A stretch of 64,000 nt of DNA from an uncultured Lentisphaerota bacterium (GCA_903889245.1 CAISWQ010000067.1:40157-104156); one strand, 5' to 3'; numbered from the stretch's first letter, positions 8,653 to 17,828 are shown. Made by a program: numbers and translations. The notes: generated by a model from the letters alone, not told the origin.

Positions 8653-8810
8653 GCCTGTTCCTAATCTTAATCCTAAATCCTAATCTTAATCGTGATCCTG
8701 ATCGTTCTACACTCACACCAGCATACACCGCCCGATTACGAGTACGATTAAGAGCAAGAGTAGGATTAAGAGTACGATTAGGAGCAAGAGCAGGATTAAG
8801 AGTAGGAACG
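8653..8810. repeat. Self-facing TAATCCTAATC / GATTAGGATTA word array
   Basis: Left arm (8653-8705) is a degenerate run of about 6-bp words such as CCTAATCTTAAT. Right arm (8734-8810) repeats words such as GATTAAGAGTAGGATTAAG, close to the reverse complement of the left arm. Together they could form a long imperfect hairpin between two - strand genes. No coding is visible. Confidence 0.8.
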
Positions 8811-8826
8811 CAAGGTCCAGACAGCG

Positions 8827-10017
8827 TCACTCCGCCCGCAGGGCGTCGGCCGGCGCTATGCGCGCGGCGAGGCGCGCCGGGACATAGGAGGCCAGCAGGC
8901 CCACGACCAGCGCCACGCCGAGCGGCGCAAACCACAGGCGGCCATCCAGCGCCAGCGGAATTTCCGGCGCCGCCGCCAGCAGCCGCAAGACCCACCGCGC
9001 CGCGCCCGCCCCCGCCAGCGCCGCCAGCCCCGTCAGCAGGCAGCCCTCGATGATGAACAGCGCGGCCACGTCGCGCCGCGTCGCGCCCAACGCGCGGCGC
9101 AGCCCGATCTCCGTCACCCGCTCACGAACATTGCCCACGAGCAAACTCATCAGCGTAATGCCGCCCAGCGCGAGGCTCAAGAGCGTGATGCTGCCGATGC
9201 CGAGATCGAGCGCGCGCTGTATCCGGCGCACACCGCGCAGGATCGTCTCCGGCGTGATCCACGCCAGCGGCGCGCGCGCCAGCGCCGGATCGCCGAGCAG
9301 CCGCGCGAGCTGCGCGCGCCCCGCGCCCAGCGTCATCGTCTCCGGCAGGCGCACGAAGATGGCATCCACCTCCGCGCCCGGCTCGACGCGCTGCGCGAGC
9401 CACGTCGGCGACACGGTCAACGGCACAAACACCACGCGCTCGCCGCCGGCGACCACGGGATTATCCGTGGCCCCCGCCAGCGCCGCCGCGCCGGACTCCA
9501 CGATGCCGACCACGCGGAATGGCGCGCCGCCGAGCGTCACCAGCGCGCCGACGTGCGCCTGCCACGCCTGCGCCAGCGCCACGGAGAGCACCGCGCTCCG
9601 CTCGCACTGCCGGAGATCGCGCTCATCGAGGAAGCGGCCCGCGCGCAGCCGCCAGTCGCGGACACGCGCAAGGTGCGCATCGGTTGCGAGGATGGCGACC
9701 GGCGCCCCGCCGCCCTGCGCCGGCGCCTCGAAGCGACGCGCCGCCGATACCACGGCCCCGGGAAAATTCTGCGCCAGCAGCGTGGCGGTGGACTCGGTCA
9801 GTGCGGCGGGACCGGCGGCGGAACTTTCCGCCGGCGTCAGCACGATCACCTGCCCGCCGAACTCGCGCAGCATCTGCGCCGACTTCGCCGCGAGCCCGCC
9901 GAGCACCGCCGTCATCACCGCCAGCGCGAGGCTGCCGAGCGCGATGGCCAGAAACGCCAGCGCCGTCCGCCCCGGTTGCGACCGCACCCCCAGCCAGATG
10001 TCCCGCCACAGTTCCAT
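8827..10017 (-). CDS. ABC transporter permease, MacB/FtsX type
   Basis: 396-residue membrane protein with the MacB_PCD plus FtsX arrangement: TM1 at about 17-37 (LAFLAIALGSLALAVM), a large periplasmic domain to about 270, then three C-terminal TM segments. RERVTEIGLRRALGATRRDV before TM3 is the typical cytoplasmic signature. Such permeases use an ATPase (MacB/LolD type) for lipoprotein, peptide or antibiotic export, but no ATPase or MacA-like partner is adjacent. ATG 10017 is chosen because the reading frame upstream (to 10329) runs through dispersed hairpin repeats and would place a false extension before TM1. Confidence 0.85.
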   Translation of the reverse strand: MELWRDIWLGVRSQPGRTALAFLAIALGSLALAVMTAVLGGLAAKSAQMLREFGGQVIVLTPAESSAAGPAALTESTATLLAQNFPGAVVSAARRFEAPAQGGGAPVAILATDAHLARVRDWRLRAGRFLDERDLRQCERSAVLSVALAQAWQAHVGALVTLGGAPFRVVGIVESGAAALAGATDNPVVAGGERVVFVPLTVSPTWLAQRVEPGAEVDAIFVRLPETMTLGAGRAQLARLLGDPALARAPLAWITPETILRGVRRIQRALDLGIGSITLLSLALGGITLMSLLVGNVRERVTEIGLRRALGATRRDVAALFIIEGCLLTGLAALAGAGAARWVLRLLAAAPEIPLALDGRLWFAPLGVALVVGLLASYVPARLAARIAPADALRAE

Positions 10018-10455
10018 GAGAAAATCCGGCGCGATGATACCGCCCCGACGCTTGATGCCAAGCTTGGGGATTGAACACGCTTGGCCACTTTCCGGCTTCG
10101 CCCGACCTCGCCGGGCCGCCAGCGGCAGCCAGAGGCCGCCGGTTTTTTCCTCGCGCCTCCTGAAAATCAAAAAGGGTAGCGCGGGCTTCCAGCCCGCCCT
10201 ACGCGGCCTCTGGCCGCGTTGTCCGCCGCACAAAAGAAGCCCGGCACCCAGCGGCCGGCAAGATGCCGGCCGCCGCAGGCCGGAGGCCTGCGCTCCCCAG
10301 AAGAGAAAAGCGCACGCGCAGTTTTCCAAGCCTTGGAAAAACGGGCGGGCGGTTTTCCAAGGTCAGGAAAAAGTCCGCGGCGGGGTCTGGCTGTTGTTAC
10401 CCACAAAGGCGGTCAGGCGCAGGTCCCTCGTCCCTCACCACTCGTCCCCCGCCCA
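10018..10455. other. Repeat-filled intergenic region between permease and pheA
   Basis: This 438-bp stretch has no gene. From 10176 to about 10310 it carries modular hairpins (GCGGGCTTCCAGCCCGC, GCGGCCTCTGGCCGC, GGCCGGCAAGATGCCGGCC, GCAGGCCGGAGGCCTGC), followed by two TTCCAA palindromes (10322-10370). Confidence 0.7.
10322..10370. repeat. TTCCAANNNTTGGAA palindrome array (2 copies, second degenerate)
   Basis: TTCCAAGCCTTGGAA at 10324-10338 and TTCCAAGGTCAGGAA at 10355-10369, centres 31 bp apart. Confidence 0.85.
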
Positions 10456-11529
10456 TCAGCCTTCGCGGCCCTTGGCCTTGGGATAGGCACCGAGGATGGT
10501 CATCAGCGTGCAGTGCTCCGCCATCTGGGTCAGCGCCTTCTGCAAGTTGGAGTCGCCGGCGTGGCCTTCGAGGTCCACGAAGAAATAATATTCCCACGCC
10601 TTCGCGCGGCTGGGCCGCGACTCGATTTTCGTCATGTTGACGTTGTTCTGCTTCAGCGTCGTCAGCGCGTCGTGCAGCGCGCCAACCTTGTGGCGGACGG
10701 CGAAATAGACCGAGGTCTTGTCGTCGCCGGTGGGCTTGCCATAGTTCTTGCCGATGACGAGGAAGCGGGTGACGTTGCCGCCGAGGTCCTGCACGTCGCG
10801 GGCGAGCAGCTTGAGGTTATAGAGGTCCACGGCGAGCGCGCCCGCAATCGCGGCACTATCGGGCTCGCGCGCGGCCATCTCCGCGGCGCGCGCGGTGCTG
10901 CTGACGGCGATGGTGTCCACGCCGGGCATGTGCGTGTGCAGCCAGCGGCGGCACTGCCCGAAGACCTCCGCCTTGCTGTAGATGCGCTTGATCTGCTTGC
11001 GCTCGCCCTTGCTCATCAGGTGCAGCGCGATCGGCAGGTAGATTTCCGCGCAGATTTTCAGCGGCGTCTCGACGAACTGGTCGAGCGTGTGCGTGACCGC
11101 GCCCTCGGTCGAGTTCTCGATCGGCACGACGCCGTAGAGCGCGCCGCGCTTCTGGACCAGCGCGAAGACATCGGTGATGGTCTCGCAGGAGACGTAGTTG
11201 ACGCTCGTGCCGAAGCGCGAGCGGGCGGCCTCGTGCGTGAACGTGGCCTGCGGGCCGAGGTAGGCGACCTTGAAGTGGTGTTCGAGCGTCAGGCTGGCCG
11301 ACATGATTTCGCGGTAGATCGCCTGCAGCGCCTCGGCCGGCAGCGGCCCGGCGTTGAGCTTGGCGACGGTATCGAGCACGACCTTCTCGCGCGCCGGCGC
11401 GTAGATTTCCTGGCCCTTCTTGCGTTTGATCTTGCCGATGGCCACCGCCACCTTCGTGCGGTCGTTCAGCAGGCGGACGATCTGCTTATCGAGCACGTCC
11501 ACCTTCTTGCGCAGAATATCCAGGTTCAT
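10456..11529 (-). CDS. pheA: Bifunctional chorismate mutase / prephenate dehydratase (P-protein)
   Basis: 357-residue cytoplasmic enzyme of phenylalanine biosynthesis, making prephenate from chorismate and then phenylpyruvate. Residues 1-85 form an AroQ-type chorismate mutase (LRKKVDVLDKQIVRLLNDR). From about 90 the dehydratase domain begins with VAYLGPQATFTHEAA and contains ENSTEGAV. A C-terminal ACT domain (from about 275, VGALHDALTTLKQNNVNMTKIESRPSR) should bind phenylalanine for feedback control. The ATG overlaps the scpB stop by 4 bp. It is the last gene of the trpS-scpA-scpB-pheA run, so aromatic synthesis and tryptophan charging are linked to chromosome condensation genes by transcription. 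Confidence 0.93.
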   Translation of the reverse strand: MNLDILRKKVDVLDKQIVRLLNDRTKVAVAIGKIKRKKGQEIYAPAREKVVLDTVAKLNAGPLPAEALQAIYREIMSASLTLEHHFKVAYLGPQATFTHEAARSRFGTSVNYVSCETITDVFALVQKRGALYGVVPIENSTEGAVTHTLDQFVETPLKICAEIYLPIALHLMSKGERKQIKRIYSKAEVFGQCRRWLHTHMPGVDTIAVSSTARAAEMAAREPDSAAIAGALAVDLYNLKLLARDVQDLGGNVTRFLVIGKNYGKPTGDDKTSVYFAVRHKVGALHDALTTLKQNNVNMTKIESRPSRAKAWEYYFFVDLEGHAGDSNLQKALTQMAEHCTLMTILGAYPKAKGREG

Positions 11530-12302
11530 GATTGGCCTCGCTTCTTCACATCTGCCGCGTCGTCTTCCTCGTCCACCTCGCCGGCCGTCAGGCCGCTATC
11601 GAGCGGGATCGGTTCCGACTCCGGTTCCGGCGCGCCCTTCCCTTCCGTCTCGATTTGCGCGGGCTCGTCCTCGGCCAGCGTGGCCTCGGCCTGCGCCGCC
11701 TCGCGCCGCTTGATCTGCTCGGCCTCCATGCGGCGCAGTTCCTCGACGCCCGGCAGGTCGTCAATCGCGCGCAGGCCAAAGTGTTCGAGGAACGCCTGCG
11801 TCGTCCCATATTGCCACGGCTTGCCCGGCAGCTCGCTGCGACCGACGACCTTGATGAGCTGCAGTTCGAGCAGGTTGTGGATCAGCGCATCCACCGCGAC
11901 GCCGCGGACGGCCTCGATCTCCGAGCGCGTGGCGGGCTGGCGGTAGGCGATGATCGCGAGCGTCTCCAGCGCCGGCCGCGAGAGGTGCGCCGTGCGCCCC
12001 TTCTCCAGCAACTGCCGCAGCCACGGCCCGCAATTCACATCGTTCTCCAGCTTGAAGCCGTGCGCGACCTCGGTGACGTGGAAGCCGGGCTTGCGCGTAT
12101 CCAGCTCGACCTTGAGTTCCTCCAGCGCGGCGGCGAGCAGCGGCTCGGTCGCCTTGCCGAAGTCGCGGTAGATGCCGCCCTCCTTCTCGGCCACCTGCGC
12201 CAGCGTCCGGCGCATCGCCGCCAGCGTCAGCGGTTGCTTCGAGACGAAGAGCATCGCGCCGATGATCTGCTTCAGTTCCGGCAAAACGTTCACATCACTC
12301 AT
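11526..12302 (-). CDS. scpB: Segregation and condensation protein B
   Basis: 258-residue ScpB with two winged-helix domains: ELKQIIGAMLFVSKQPLT at the N-terminus and RPALETLAIIAYRQPATRSEIEAVRG (about 128-153) in the second. With ScpA and SMC it forms the prokaryotic condensin. The last 60 or so residues are a charged Glu/Ala/Pro-rich tail (to WP-less disordered end) that exceeds the compact core. It follows scpA after 109 bp of self-facing repeat DNA and is coupled to pheA through an ATGA overlap. Confidence 0.92.
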   Translation of the reverse strand: MSDVNVLPELKQIIGAMLFVSKQPLTLAAMRRTLAQVAEKEGGIYRDFGKATEPLLAAALEELKVELDTRKPGFHVTEVAHGFKLENDVNCGPWLRQLLEKGRTAHLSRPALETLAIIAYRQPATRSEIEAVRGVAVDALIHNLLELQLIKVVGRSELPGKPWQYGTTQAFLEHFGLRAIDDLPGVEELRRMEAEQIKRREAAQAEATLAEDEPAQIETEGKGAPEPESEPIPLDSGLTAGEVDEEDDAADVKKRGQS

Positions 12303-12337
12303 AGCTACCCTGCCTCATTTCAAAACCAAACCCTGAC

Positions 12338-12410
12338 TGCTGGAGTATTGGAGTGCTGGAGTGATGGAAATGGACACCAGCACTCCATGACTCCAGTACT
12401 CCATGCTTCC
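12338..12410. repeat. Self-facing GGAGTATTGGAGTGCTGG word array between scpA and scpB
   Basis: The left arm is a degenerate run of GGAGTxxTGG words; the right arm (from about 12375) is the reverse-complement form (CAGCACTCCATGACTCCAG). A single-arm relative lies near 21203-21243. The hairpin sits inside the presumed operon, where it could slow or attenuate transcription between scpA and scpB. Confidence 0.8.
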
Positions 12411-12411
12411 C

Positions 12412-13140
12412 TCATTCCGCGTCGCCGCGCGTCACCTGGATTTCGCCAAACGCGTGATCCTGCACCGCGCGGATCTGCCGCAGCCGGATCAATTCCAGCA
12501 CGGCCAGGAACGTGCAGACGATCTCGTGCCGCGACGACAGCTCGGTGAACAGGCTGGCGAAGGACAACCGGTCCTCGCGCTGCAGCCGCTGCGTGATCGC
12601 CTCGATCTTGTCGGCCACCGTGAAGCGCTCGGCAAAAATCTCCTTCAGGTCTTCCTGGCTGATCTTCTTGAGCGCGTCGTTGAAGACGGAGAGCAGGTCG
12701 AAGAGGCTGACGTCGCGCAGCGCCATGTCTGGCCGCGCCTCCAGCGCCACGTTCGCGCCCTCGCGCCCGAAGATGCCATCGCGCTCGTCCTCCAGGCCCT
12801 CGAGGAAGATCGCCGCGTCCTTGAACTTCTTGTACTCGACGAGCTGCCGCACCAAATCCCAGCGCGGATCGTCCTCTTCCTCCGGCTCCAGTTCCGGCCG
12901 CTCCTCCGGCGGGAGCAGCATCCGGCTCTTGATCATCATCAGCGTCGCCGCCATGACGAGGAAGTCGCCCGCGAGGTTCAGGTCGAGCATCTTCATCAGC
13001 TCGATGTATTGGACATACTGCGTCGTGACCCGCTCGATCGGGATGTTGTAGATGTCCACCTCCTCCTTCTTGATGAGGTAGAGCAGCAGATCGAGTGGAC
13101 CCTCGAACACTTCGAGTTGAACTTTATATTCTTCGACCAT
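12412..13140 (-). CDS. scpA: Segregation and condensation protein A
   Basis: 242-residue kleisin subunit of the SMC-ScpAB condensin. The N-terminus has the family signature FEGPLDLLLYLIKKEEVDIYN (about 9-30), followed by YIELMKMLDLNLAGDFLVMAATLMMIKSRMLLP. The C-terminal winged helix that binds the SMC cap is present (FLAVLELIRLRQI). It starts 12 bp after trpS and is probably co-transcribed with it. The length is normal for the family. Confidence 0.93.
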   Translation of the reverse strand: MVEEYKVQLEVFEGPLDLLLYLIKKEEVDIYNIPIERVTTQYVQYIELMKMLDLNLAGDFLVMAATLMMIKSRMLLPPEERPELEPEEEDDPRWDLVRQLVEYKKFKDAAIFLEGLEDERDGIFGREGANVALEARPDMALRDVSLFDLLSVFNDALKKISQEDLKEIFAERFTVADKIEAITQRLQREDRLSFASLFTELSSRHEIVCTFLAVLELIRLRQIRAVQDHAFGEIQVTRGDAE

Positions 13141-13152
13141 CGGTAAAGCCTG

Positions 13153-14115
13153 CTATTCCAAGCCCACGGCCTGCCGGGCTTTCTTGAGCGTTTGGGTGGC
13201 CTCGGCGCGCGCGCGCTCCGCGCCGCTGCGCAGGACGCCCTCGACGTAATCGAGGTTCCGCGCCAGTTCCTCGCGCTTGGCGCGCAGCGGGCCGAAGTGC
13301 GCCTCGAACTTCTCCAGCAGCGCCTTCTTCGCGTCGCCATAGCCCAGGCCGCCTGCGCGGTAGCGCGCCGCCAGCGCCTCGCGCTCGGCCTCGTTCGCAA
13401 AGAGCTTGAACAGTGCGAACACGTTGCACGTGTCCGGGTCCTTCGGCTCGGCCAGTCCCTTGGAGTCGGTGACGACCCGCATGATCTTGGTCTTGACCTC
13501 TTTCGCCGCGCCGAAAATTTCCACGGTATTGCCGTAGCTCTTGGACATCTTCTGCCCGTCGAGCCCCGGCACCACGGCGACGCTGTCGCGGATGCTCGGC
13601 TCCGGGATCGTGAAGACCTCGCCGAACTGGTTGTTGAACTTGATCGCGATGTCGCGCGTGACCTCGACGTGCTGCTTCTGGTCGCGGCCCACCGGCACCA
13701 CGTTGCTCTGCACGATCAGGATGTCCGCCGCCATCAGCACCGGATAGGCGAACAACCCGTGCGAGGGCGCGAGGCCCTTGGCGATCTTGTCCTTGTAGGA
13801 GTGGCACTTCTCCAGCAGGCTCATCGGCGTCACGGTCGAGAGCAGCCAGGCCAGTTCGTTGACTTCCGGCACATCGCTCTGCCGGTAGAAGACCGTCCGC
13901 GCCGGGTCGAGCCCGCACGCGAGGAAATCCAGCGCCACGTCCAGCGTGCCCTGCCGCAGCGCGGCCGGGTCGCTGACGCTCGTCAGCGCGTGGTAGTTCG
14001 CGATGAAAAGGAACGCCTCGCCGCGCTGCTGGAGTTCCAGCGCCGGCTGCATCATCCCGAAGTAATTTCCGAGATGCAATTTGCCCGAAGGCTGTATGCC
14101 CGAAAGAATGCGCAT
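13153..14115 (-). CDS. trpS: Tryptophanyl-tRNA synthetase
   Basis: 320-residue class Ic aminoacyl-tRNA synthetase charging tRNA-Trp. It shows GIQPSGKLHLGNYFG at 6-20 (the HIGH-type motif is HLGN, 14-17) and KMSKS at 189-193, with GRDQKQHVE typical of TrpS. The length fits the bacterial family. The start ATG is preceded by GGAAG about 8 bp upstream. It is the first gene of the trpS-scpA-scpB-pheA operon; a 259-bp region holding three TTCCAA palindromes separates it from the response regulator gene upstream. Confidence 0.95.
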   Translation of the reverse strand: MRILSGIQPSGKLHLGNYFGMMQPALELQQRGEAFLFIANYHALTSVSDPAALRQGTLDVALDFLACGLDPARTVFYRQSDVPEVNELAWLLSTVTPMSLLEKCHSYKDKIAKGLAPSHGLFAYPVLMAADILIVQSNVVPVGRDQKQHVEVTRDIAIKFNNQFGEVFTIPEPSIRDSVAVVPGLDGQKMSKSYGNTVEIFGAAKEVKTKIMRVVTDSKGLAEPKDPDTCNVFALFKLFANEAEREALAARYRAGGLGYGDAKKALLEKFEAHFGPLRAKREELARNLDYVEGVLRSGAERARAEATQTLKKARQAVGLE

Positions 14116-14284
14116 GAGCGTGCTTCCTGTCCCGTCAAACGGGGCGGAAACCTAGCGCAAGCGTCCCCCGCATAAAAGCAAAAAACCACCACGCGCCGCG
14201 CTGCGGGCTACGGACTGCGGGCGGCGGGTGGAGCGCGACCTCCGGGCGCGCTGGACCGAACGCGCCCGGAGGTCACGTTCCACC

Positions 14285-14366
14285 TTTTCCAGGCATTGGA
14301 AACGGCGACCCCGCTTCTTCCAAGCCTTGGAAAATTTCGCCGTTTTTTTTCCAAGGCCCGGAAAAA
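14285..14366. repeat. TTCCAANNNTTGGAA palindrome array (3 copies)
   Basis: Copies centred near 14294 (variant CCAGGCATTGG), 14325 (perfect TTCCAAGCCTTGGAA) and 14356 (variant CCAAGGCCCGG), each 31 bp apart. The array ends about 10 bp after the stop of the response regulator gene on the - strand, so it lies in that gene's 3' region. Confidence 0.9.
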
Positions 14367-14374
14367 CACGGCTG

Positions 14375-15031
14375 TCAGATGAGGCGTTCCTTCAGGGCCT
14401 TGGCGACGGCCGCGCCGCGCGTGCCCACGTGGAGCTTGGTGTAGATGTTCCGCAGGTGCGTGTTGACGGTGTGAAAGCTCAAGCCGAGCCGATCGGCGAT
14501 CTCCTTCTTGATCAGGCCCTGCGTCATCAGCTCCAGCACCTCGCGTTCGCGGTCGCTCAAGTCGTAGTCGCCGCCCTGACCCGGTGCGGCGAGCTGCACA
14601 AAACGGCCGAGCACGGCCTTGGCGACGCCGGGGCTCATCGGTGCGCCGCCGGCCGCCGCTTCGCGCACGGCCTCGACAATGCGCTCGGCGGGCAGCGTCT
14701 TGAGCAGGTAACCAGAGGCGCCGGCGCACAGCGCGCGGAAAACTTTTTCCGAATCCTCGAACACGGTCAACATCACGATGCAGACTTCTGGCGCGAGTTC
14801 CTTGAAGCGGCTGATCGCGCTGATGCCGTCCATGCCGGGCAATTGGACGTCGAGCAGGACCGCGTCGGGCGGCGCGGCGCCGCGCAACGCGGCGAGCGCG
14901 TCCTCGGCGTTCGAGAACGTCTGCAAGTTCAAGTCGCCAGCCTTCTTGAAAACGAACGCGAGCGCGCTGCGGTAGGCGGCGTTATCCTCAACCGCCCAGA
15001 TTTTCAGCGCGGTGGAATCATTCGTTTTCAC
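14375..15031 (-). CDS. Response regulator, NarL/FixJ (LuxR-type HTH) family
   Basis: 218-residue two-component response regulator. The receiver domain (about 10-125) has the acidic pair Glu15-Asp16, phosphoacceptor Asp61 in LLDVQLPGMDG and a Lys in GYLLK. The C-terminal LuxR helix-turn-helix (about 152-215) reads LSDREREVLELMTQGLIKKEIADRLG. It starts at a GTG that overlaps the kinase stop as GTGA, so the pair is translationally coupled and the cognate kinase is certain by context. Targets are unknown; the nearby retropepsin and GH50-like genes are candidates. Confidence 0.92.
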   Translation of the reverse strand: MKTNDSTALKIWAVEDNAAYRSALAFVFKKAGDLNLQTFSNAEDALAALRGAAPPDAVLLDVQLPGMDGISAISRFKELAPEVCIVMLTVFEDSEKVFRALCAGASGYLLKTLPAERIVEAVREAAAGGAPMSPGVAKAVLGRFVQLAAPGQGGDYDLSDREREVLELMTQGLIKKEIADRLGLSFHTVNTHLRNIYTKLHVGTRGAAVAKALKERLI

Positions 15032-17697
15032 GCAAGCGGAACCTCCAAACGGATGCTCGTGCCGGCGCCGGGCTGGCTCTCGATGGTCAGGCTGCCGCCG
15101 ATTTCCCCGGCGCGGCGCTGCATATTCTGCAGGCCATGGCCGCCCGGCGCGGTGGCGGGCTCCATCCCGATGCCGTCATCGCGGATGGATAGCGTCAGGG
15201 TTTTTTCGGCCACACCGACCTCGATGGTCACCTGTCTGGCCTGGGCGTGCTTGATGATGTTGTGCAGCGCCTCCTTGAAGATCGGCAGGACGTTACGCCG
15301 CACTTCGAGCGACGCGCGGCGGCCGGTCGCGTCGCCGGTCACGGTGAACTCGCGCAGCAGGCCCGGCGGCAGATTACCGGCGAGGTCGCGCATCCGCTGG
15401 AGCATGTCCGGCAGCGCGTCGTGGCCGGGGTCAATCATCCAGACGAGGTCCTTGAGCGCCTCGATACTTTGCAACGTGATGCTGCGGATGCGCTGGAAGG
15501 CCTCGCGGTCGTGTTCCTGTTCGGCCACGCCGAGCAATAGCGCGATGCCGCCGAGGTTCGAGCCGATCTCGTCGTGCAGGTCGCGCGCGATGCGCAGGCG
15601 CAGGCGGTCGAGCTGTTGCTGCCGGCGCACGCGCCAGCGGTAGAGGCCCAGCGCCACCAGCACCGCCACCGCCGCCCCCGCGACATAAACGAGCGCCCGC
15701 CACCACCACGTCTGCCAGAACAGCGGCGCGACGGTGATAGCGGTCTCCGCCGGCTGGCTCCACGCGCCATGGAACGTGGCGCGGACGTGGAAGCGATAGC
15801 TGCCCGGTGGCAGATTGGGGTAGAGCGCGCGCCGTTCCGTGCCCGGCTCGTTCCAACCTCGCTCGAACCCCTCCAACCGCCAGGCGAAGCGCAGCGCCTC
15901 CGGTTCAGAGAAACACGGCGTGGTGAAGCCAAATTCAACTGCATTGCCACGCTGGTGGGTGGCTGCGATGAAAACGCGCAGACCTTCCGCTGGCGGCTCC
16001 GCGACACGCCAGGGGTCCACCGCGGCGACACCCTCGCGCGTGGCGAACCACAACTGGCCGTCGGCGGTCTTCACCGCGAGATGGCCCGCGCCACTCGCAC
16101 AGGCCGCGGCGGGAAAGCCCTCGCTAACACCGAAGAAGCGCAGGTTCGGCCGCGCCTGCGCTGCGGCCAGTTCCGCTTTGCTGACACGCGCGAGGCCGCG
16201 CCGCAGGCCAAGCCAGAGGTTGCCGCGATTGTCATCGAGCATCTGCGCCACGAACTCATCCCCCAGTCGCGCAGCCAGCTTGCCTCCCTGCCAGCGCTCC
16301 AAGCCGGAGGGCGTGCCGGCCCACACAACGCCTTCGCCATCCTCGTAGAGCGTGAGGACGGTCGTCGCCGATGCACAACGTTTCAACGTATCGTTGGTGG
16401 CGAGGCAGTGCAGCCCGTCGAGCTGCGTGCCGATCCAAAGTTGGCCGCTGCGGTCTTCGAGCAGCGCGGTGACGCGGCTGGTGAGGTTACTGAACGGGAC
16501 GAGTTCATCGCGGCGCGTGTCGAATATCTTCAGGCCGTCGTCCGCGCCCGCCCAGACGCGGCCGTCGCGCGACACGAGCAGCGCGTTGATGTTCGGGCCG
16601 TAGAACGCCTCGGCGACCTCGTCGTGCCAGCGCCAGAGATAATCGCCACGCGTGCCGATCCAGAGCGAGCCATCGCGCGCGGCGGCGAGCGCGGCAATCG
16701 GCAGGCGCTCCGGCAGGCCGGTCAGCGCGACAGGCGCGAGCCCGCCGGCAGGCTGCGGCTGCATCAAGCCAACGTTCTCGATGGCCGCAAGGAGCCGCCC
16801 CTGCGCATCCACGGCGAGTGCATTGACAACCGTTTTGCTGATGGTTCCCCCGGCGCGGAGAACTTGAATATTGCGCCGCCGCAGTTGCCGCAATCCATCG
16901 CGACCAGCGAGCCACAGGGAACCATCGGGGCCGGAGCCAATCCATTGCACGCCGCGGATGGGCAGTTGCTCGTGCAGCAGCGCCTCCGGCCAGAGGCCGT
17001 AGCGGACTTGGTAGAGCGTGCTCTCCGTGCCGACCCACAGCGCGCCATCGGGCGCGGCATAGAGCGAGAGGATGCCGAGCCGCCGCCCCCGCGCGACTTC
17101 CGGCACCGGCACGGCTTCCCAGCGGCCCTGCCGTCGGCAGAACAGTGACTCGCCCGACGCCGCCCACAGCGTGCCATCGCGCGCCACCGCGAGTTGCTGG
17201 AAGTCCACGGTGAAATCCGGCGGCAGTTTTTCCTCAATGAACTTTTCCTTTTCAAAGCGCAGGATGCGCTGGCCCACGGCCAGCCAGATACCGCCAGCAT
17301 CGGCGACCGCGGCGGACAGCTTCTCCGCGCGATGCGTGGCAAGCGGCAGCGGAAATTCCTGCAAGCCGGTCGCGGTTTTTCTCGCCAGCGCATTGGTCGT
17401 GGCCAGCCACTCACGTGTGCCGGAGATGGGCGCATACATCAGATCTGACCCATCTGACCGATGAAACTGCCAGCCATCGAAGCGACTGACGCTGCGACTG
17501 CCGAGACACCAGAGGAAACCATCGGCATCGAAGGCGAGAGAGCGCAGATCGTTTTCCGGCAGGCCATCCTCCATCGTCCAGTGGCCGCAGGTGTACTGCT
17601 CGGCGCGGCCGCTGGCGATGGTCAGCGGCGCGAACTCCTTCGCCGCCACCGTGCAGGTGACGAGCAACACCGCCAGGATGGAAAAGCGCAAATTCAT
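15028..17697 (-). CDS. Sensor histidine kinase with two-component-regulator propeller (Reg_prop/Y_Y_Y/HisKA_3)
   Basis: 889-residue membrane sensor. A signal/TM segment (about 2-18) is followed by a periplasmic region of Reg_prop repeats (about 20-570; repeats such as LWIGTxxDGL and WAGTPSGLERW) forming beta-propellers. A Y_Y_Y domain (about 590-670, YPNLPPGSYRFHVRA) and one TM (about 675-695, WWWRALVYVAGAAVAVLVAL) come next. The kinase core then has HisKA_3 (RDLHDEIGSN, the phosphorylated His) and HATPase_c (DDGIGM, GGHGLQNM). This architecture senses polysaccharide breakdown products in Bacteroidetes hybrid systems, but here the regulator is a separate protein. ATG 17697 is chosen since the 30 residues upstream in frame encode palindrome repeats. 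Confidence 0.9.
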   Translation of the reverse strand: MNLRFSILAVLLVTCTVAAKEFAPLTIASGRAEQYTCGHWTMEDGLPENDLRSLAFDADGFLWCLGSRSVSRFDGWQFHRSDGSDLMYAPISGTREWLATTNALARKTATGLQEFPLPLATHRAEKLSAAVADAGGIWLAVGQRILRFEKEKFIEEKLPPDFTVDFQQLAVARDGTLWAASGESLFCRRQGRWEAVPVPEVARGRRLGILSLYAAPDGALWVGTESTLYQVRYGLWPEALLHEQLPIRGVQWIGSGPDGSLWLAGRDGLRQLRRRNIQVLRAGGTISKTVVNALAVDAQGRLLAAIENVGLMQPQPAGGLAPVALTGLPERLPIAALAAARDGSLWIGTRGDYLWRWHDEVAEAFYGPNINALLVSRDGRVWAGADDGLKIFDTRRDELVPFSNLTSRVTALLEDRSGQLWIGTQLDGLHCLATNDTLKRCASATTVLTLYEDGEGVVWAGTPSGLERWQGGKLAARLGDEFVAQMLDDNRGNLWLGLRRGLARVSKAELAAAQARPNLRFFGVSEGFPAAACASGAGHLAVKTADGQLWFATREGVAAVDPWRVAEPPAEGLRVFIAATHQRGNAVEFGFTTPCFSEPEALRFAWRLEGFERGWNEPGTERRALYPNLPPGSYRFHVRATFHGAWSQPAETAITVAPLFWQTWWWRALVYVAGAAVAVLVALGLYRWRVRRQQQLDRLRLRIARDLHDEIGSNLGGIALLLGVAEQEHDREAFQRIRSITLQSIEALKDLVWMIDPGHDALPDMLQRMRDLAGNLPPGLLREFTVTGDATGRRASLEVRRNVLPIFKEALHNIIKHAQARQVTIEVGVAEKTLTLSIRDDGIGMEPATAPGGHGLQNMQRRAGEIGGSLTIESQPGAGTSIRLEVPLA

Positions 17698-17747
17698 GGG
17701 CCGCCGGCCGCGCCATTGTGACGGAATCGCCGTACCGCGCAACAAAC

Positions 17748-17828
17748 TTTTCCAGGGATTGGAAACGGGAACCAGCGGTTTTTCCAAGCCTTGGAAAAAT
17801 TCGCCGCCGGTTTTCCAAGGCTTGGAAT
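17748..17828. repeat. TTCCAANNNTTGGAA palindrome array (3 copies)
   Basis: Copies centred near 17757 (variant CCAGGGATTGG), 17789 (perfect) and 17820 (perfect), spaced 32 and 31 bp. They lie in the divergent promoter region between the sensor kinase and the retropepsin-like gene; the third copy ends 25 bp before the latter's ATG. Confidence 0.9.

Noticed and set aside
10018..10329. N-terminal extension of the MacB/FtsX-type permease
   Set aside because: The 104 extra residues come from hairpin repeats and precede the normal cytoplasmic start.
10219..11946. 575-residue open frame on the + strand
   Set aside because: Antisense to pheA and scpB; its first part is only hairpin repeats.
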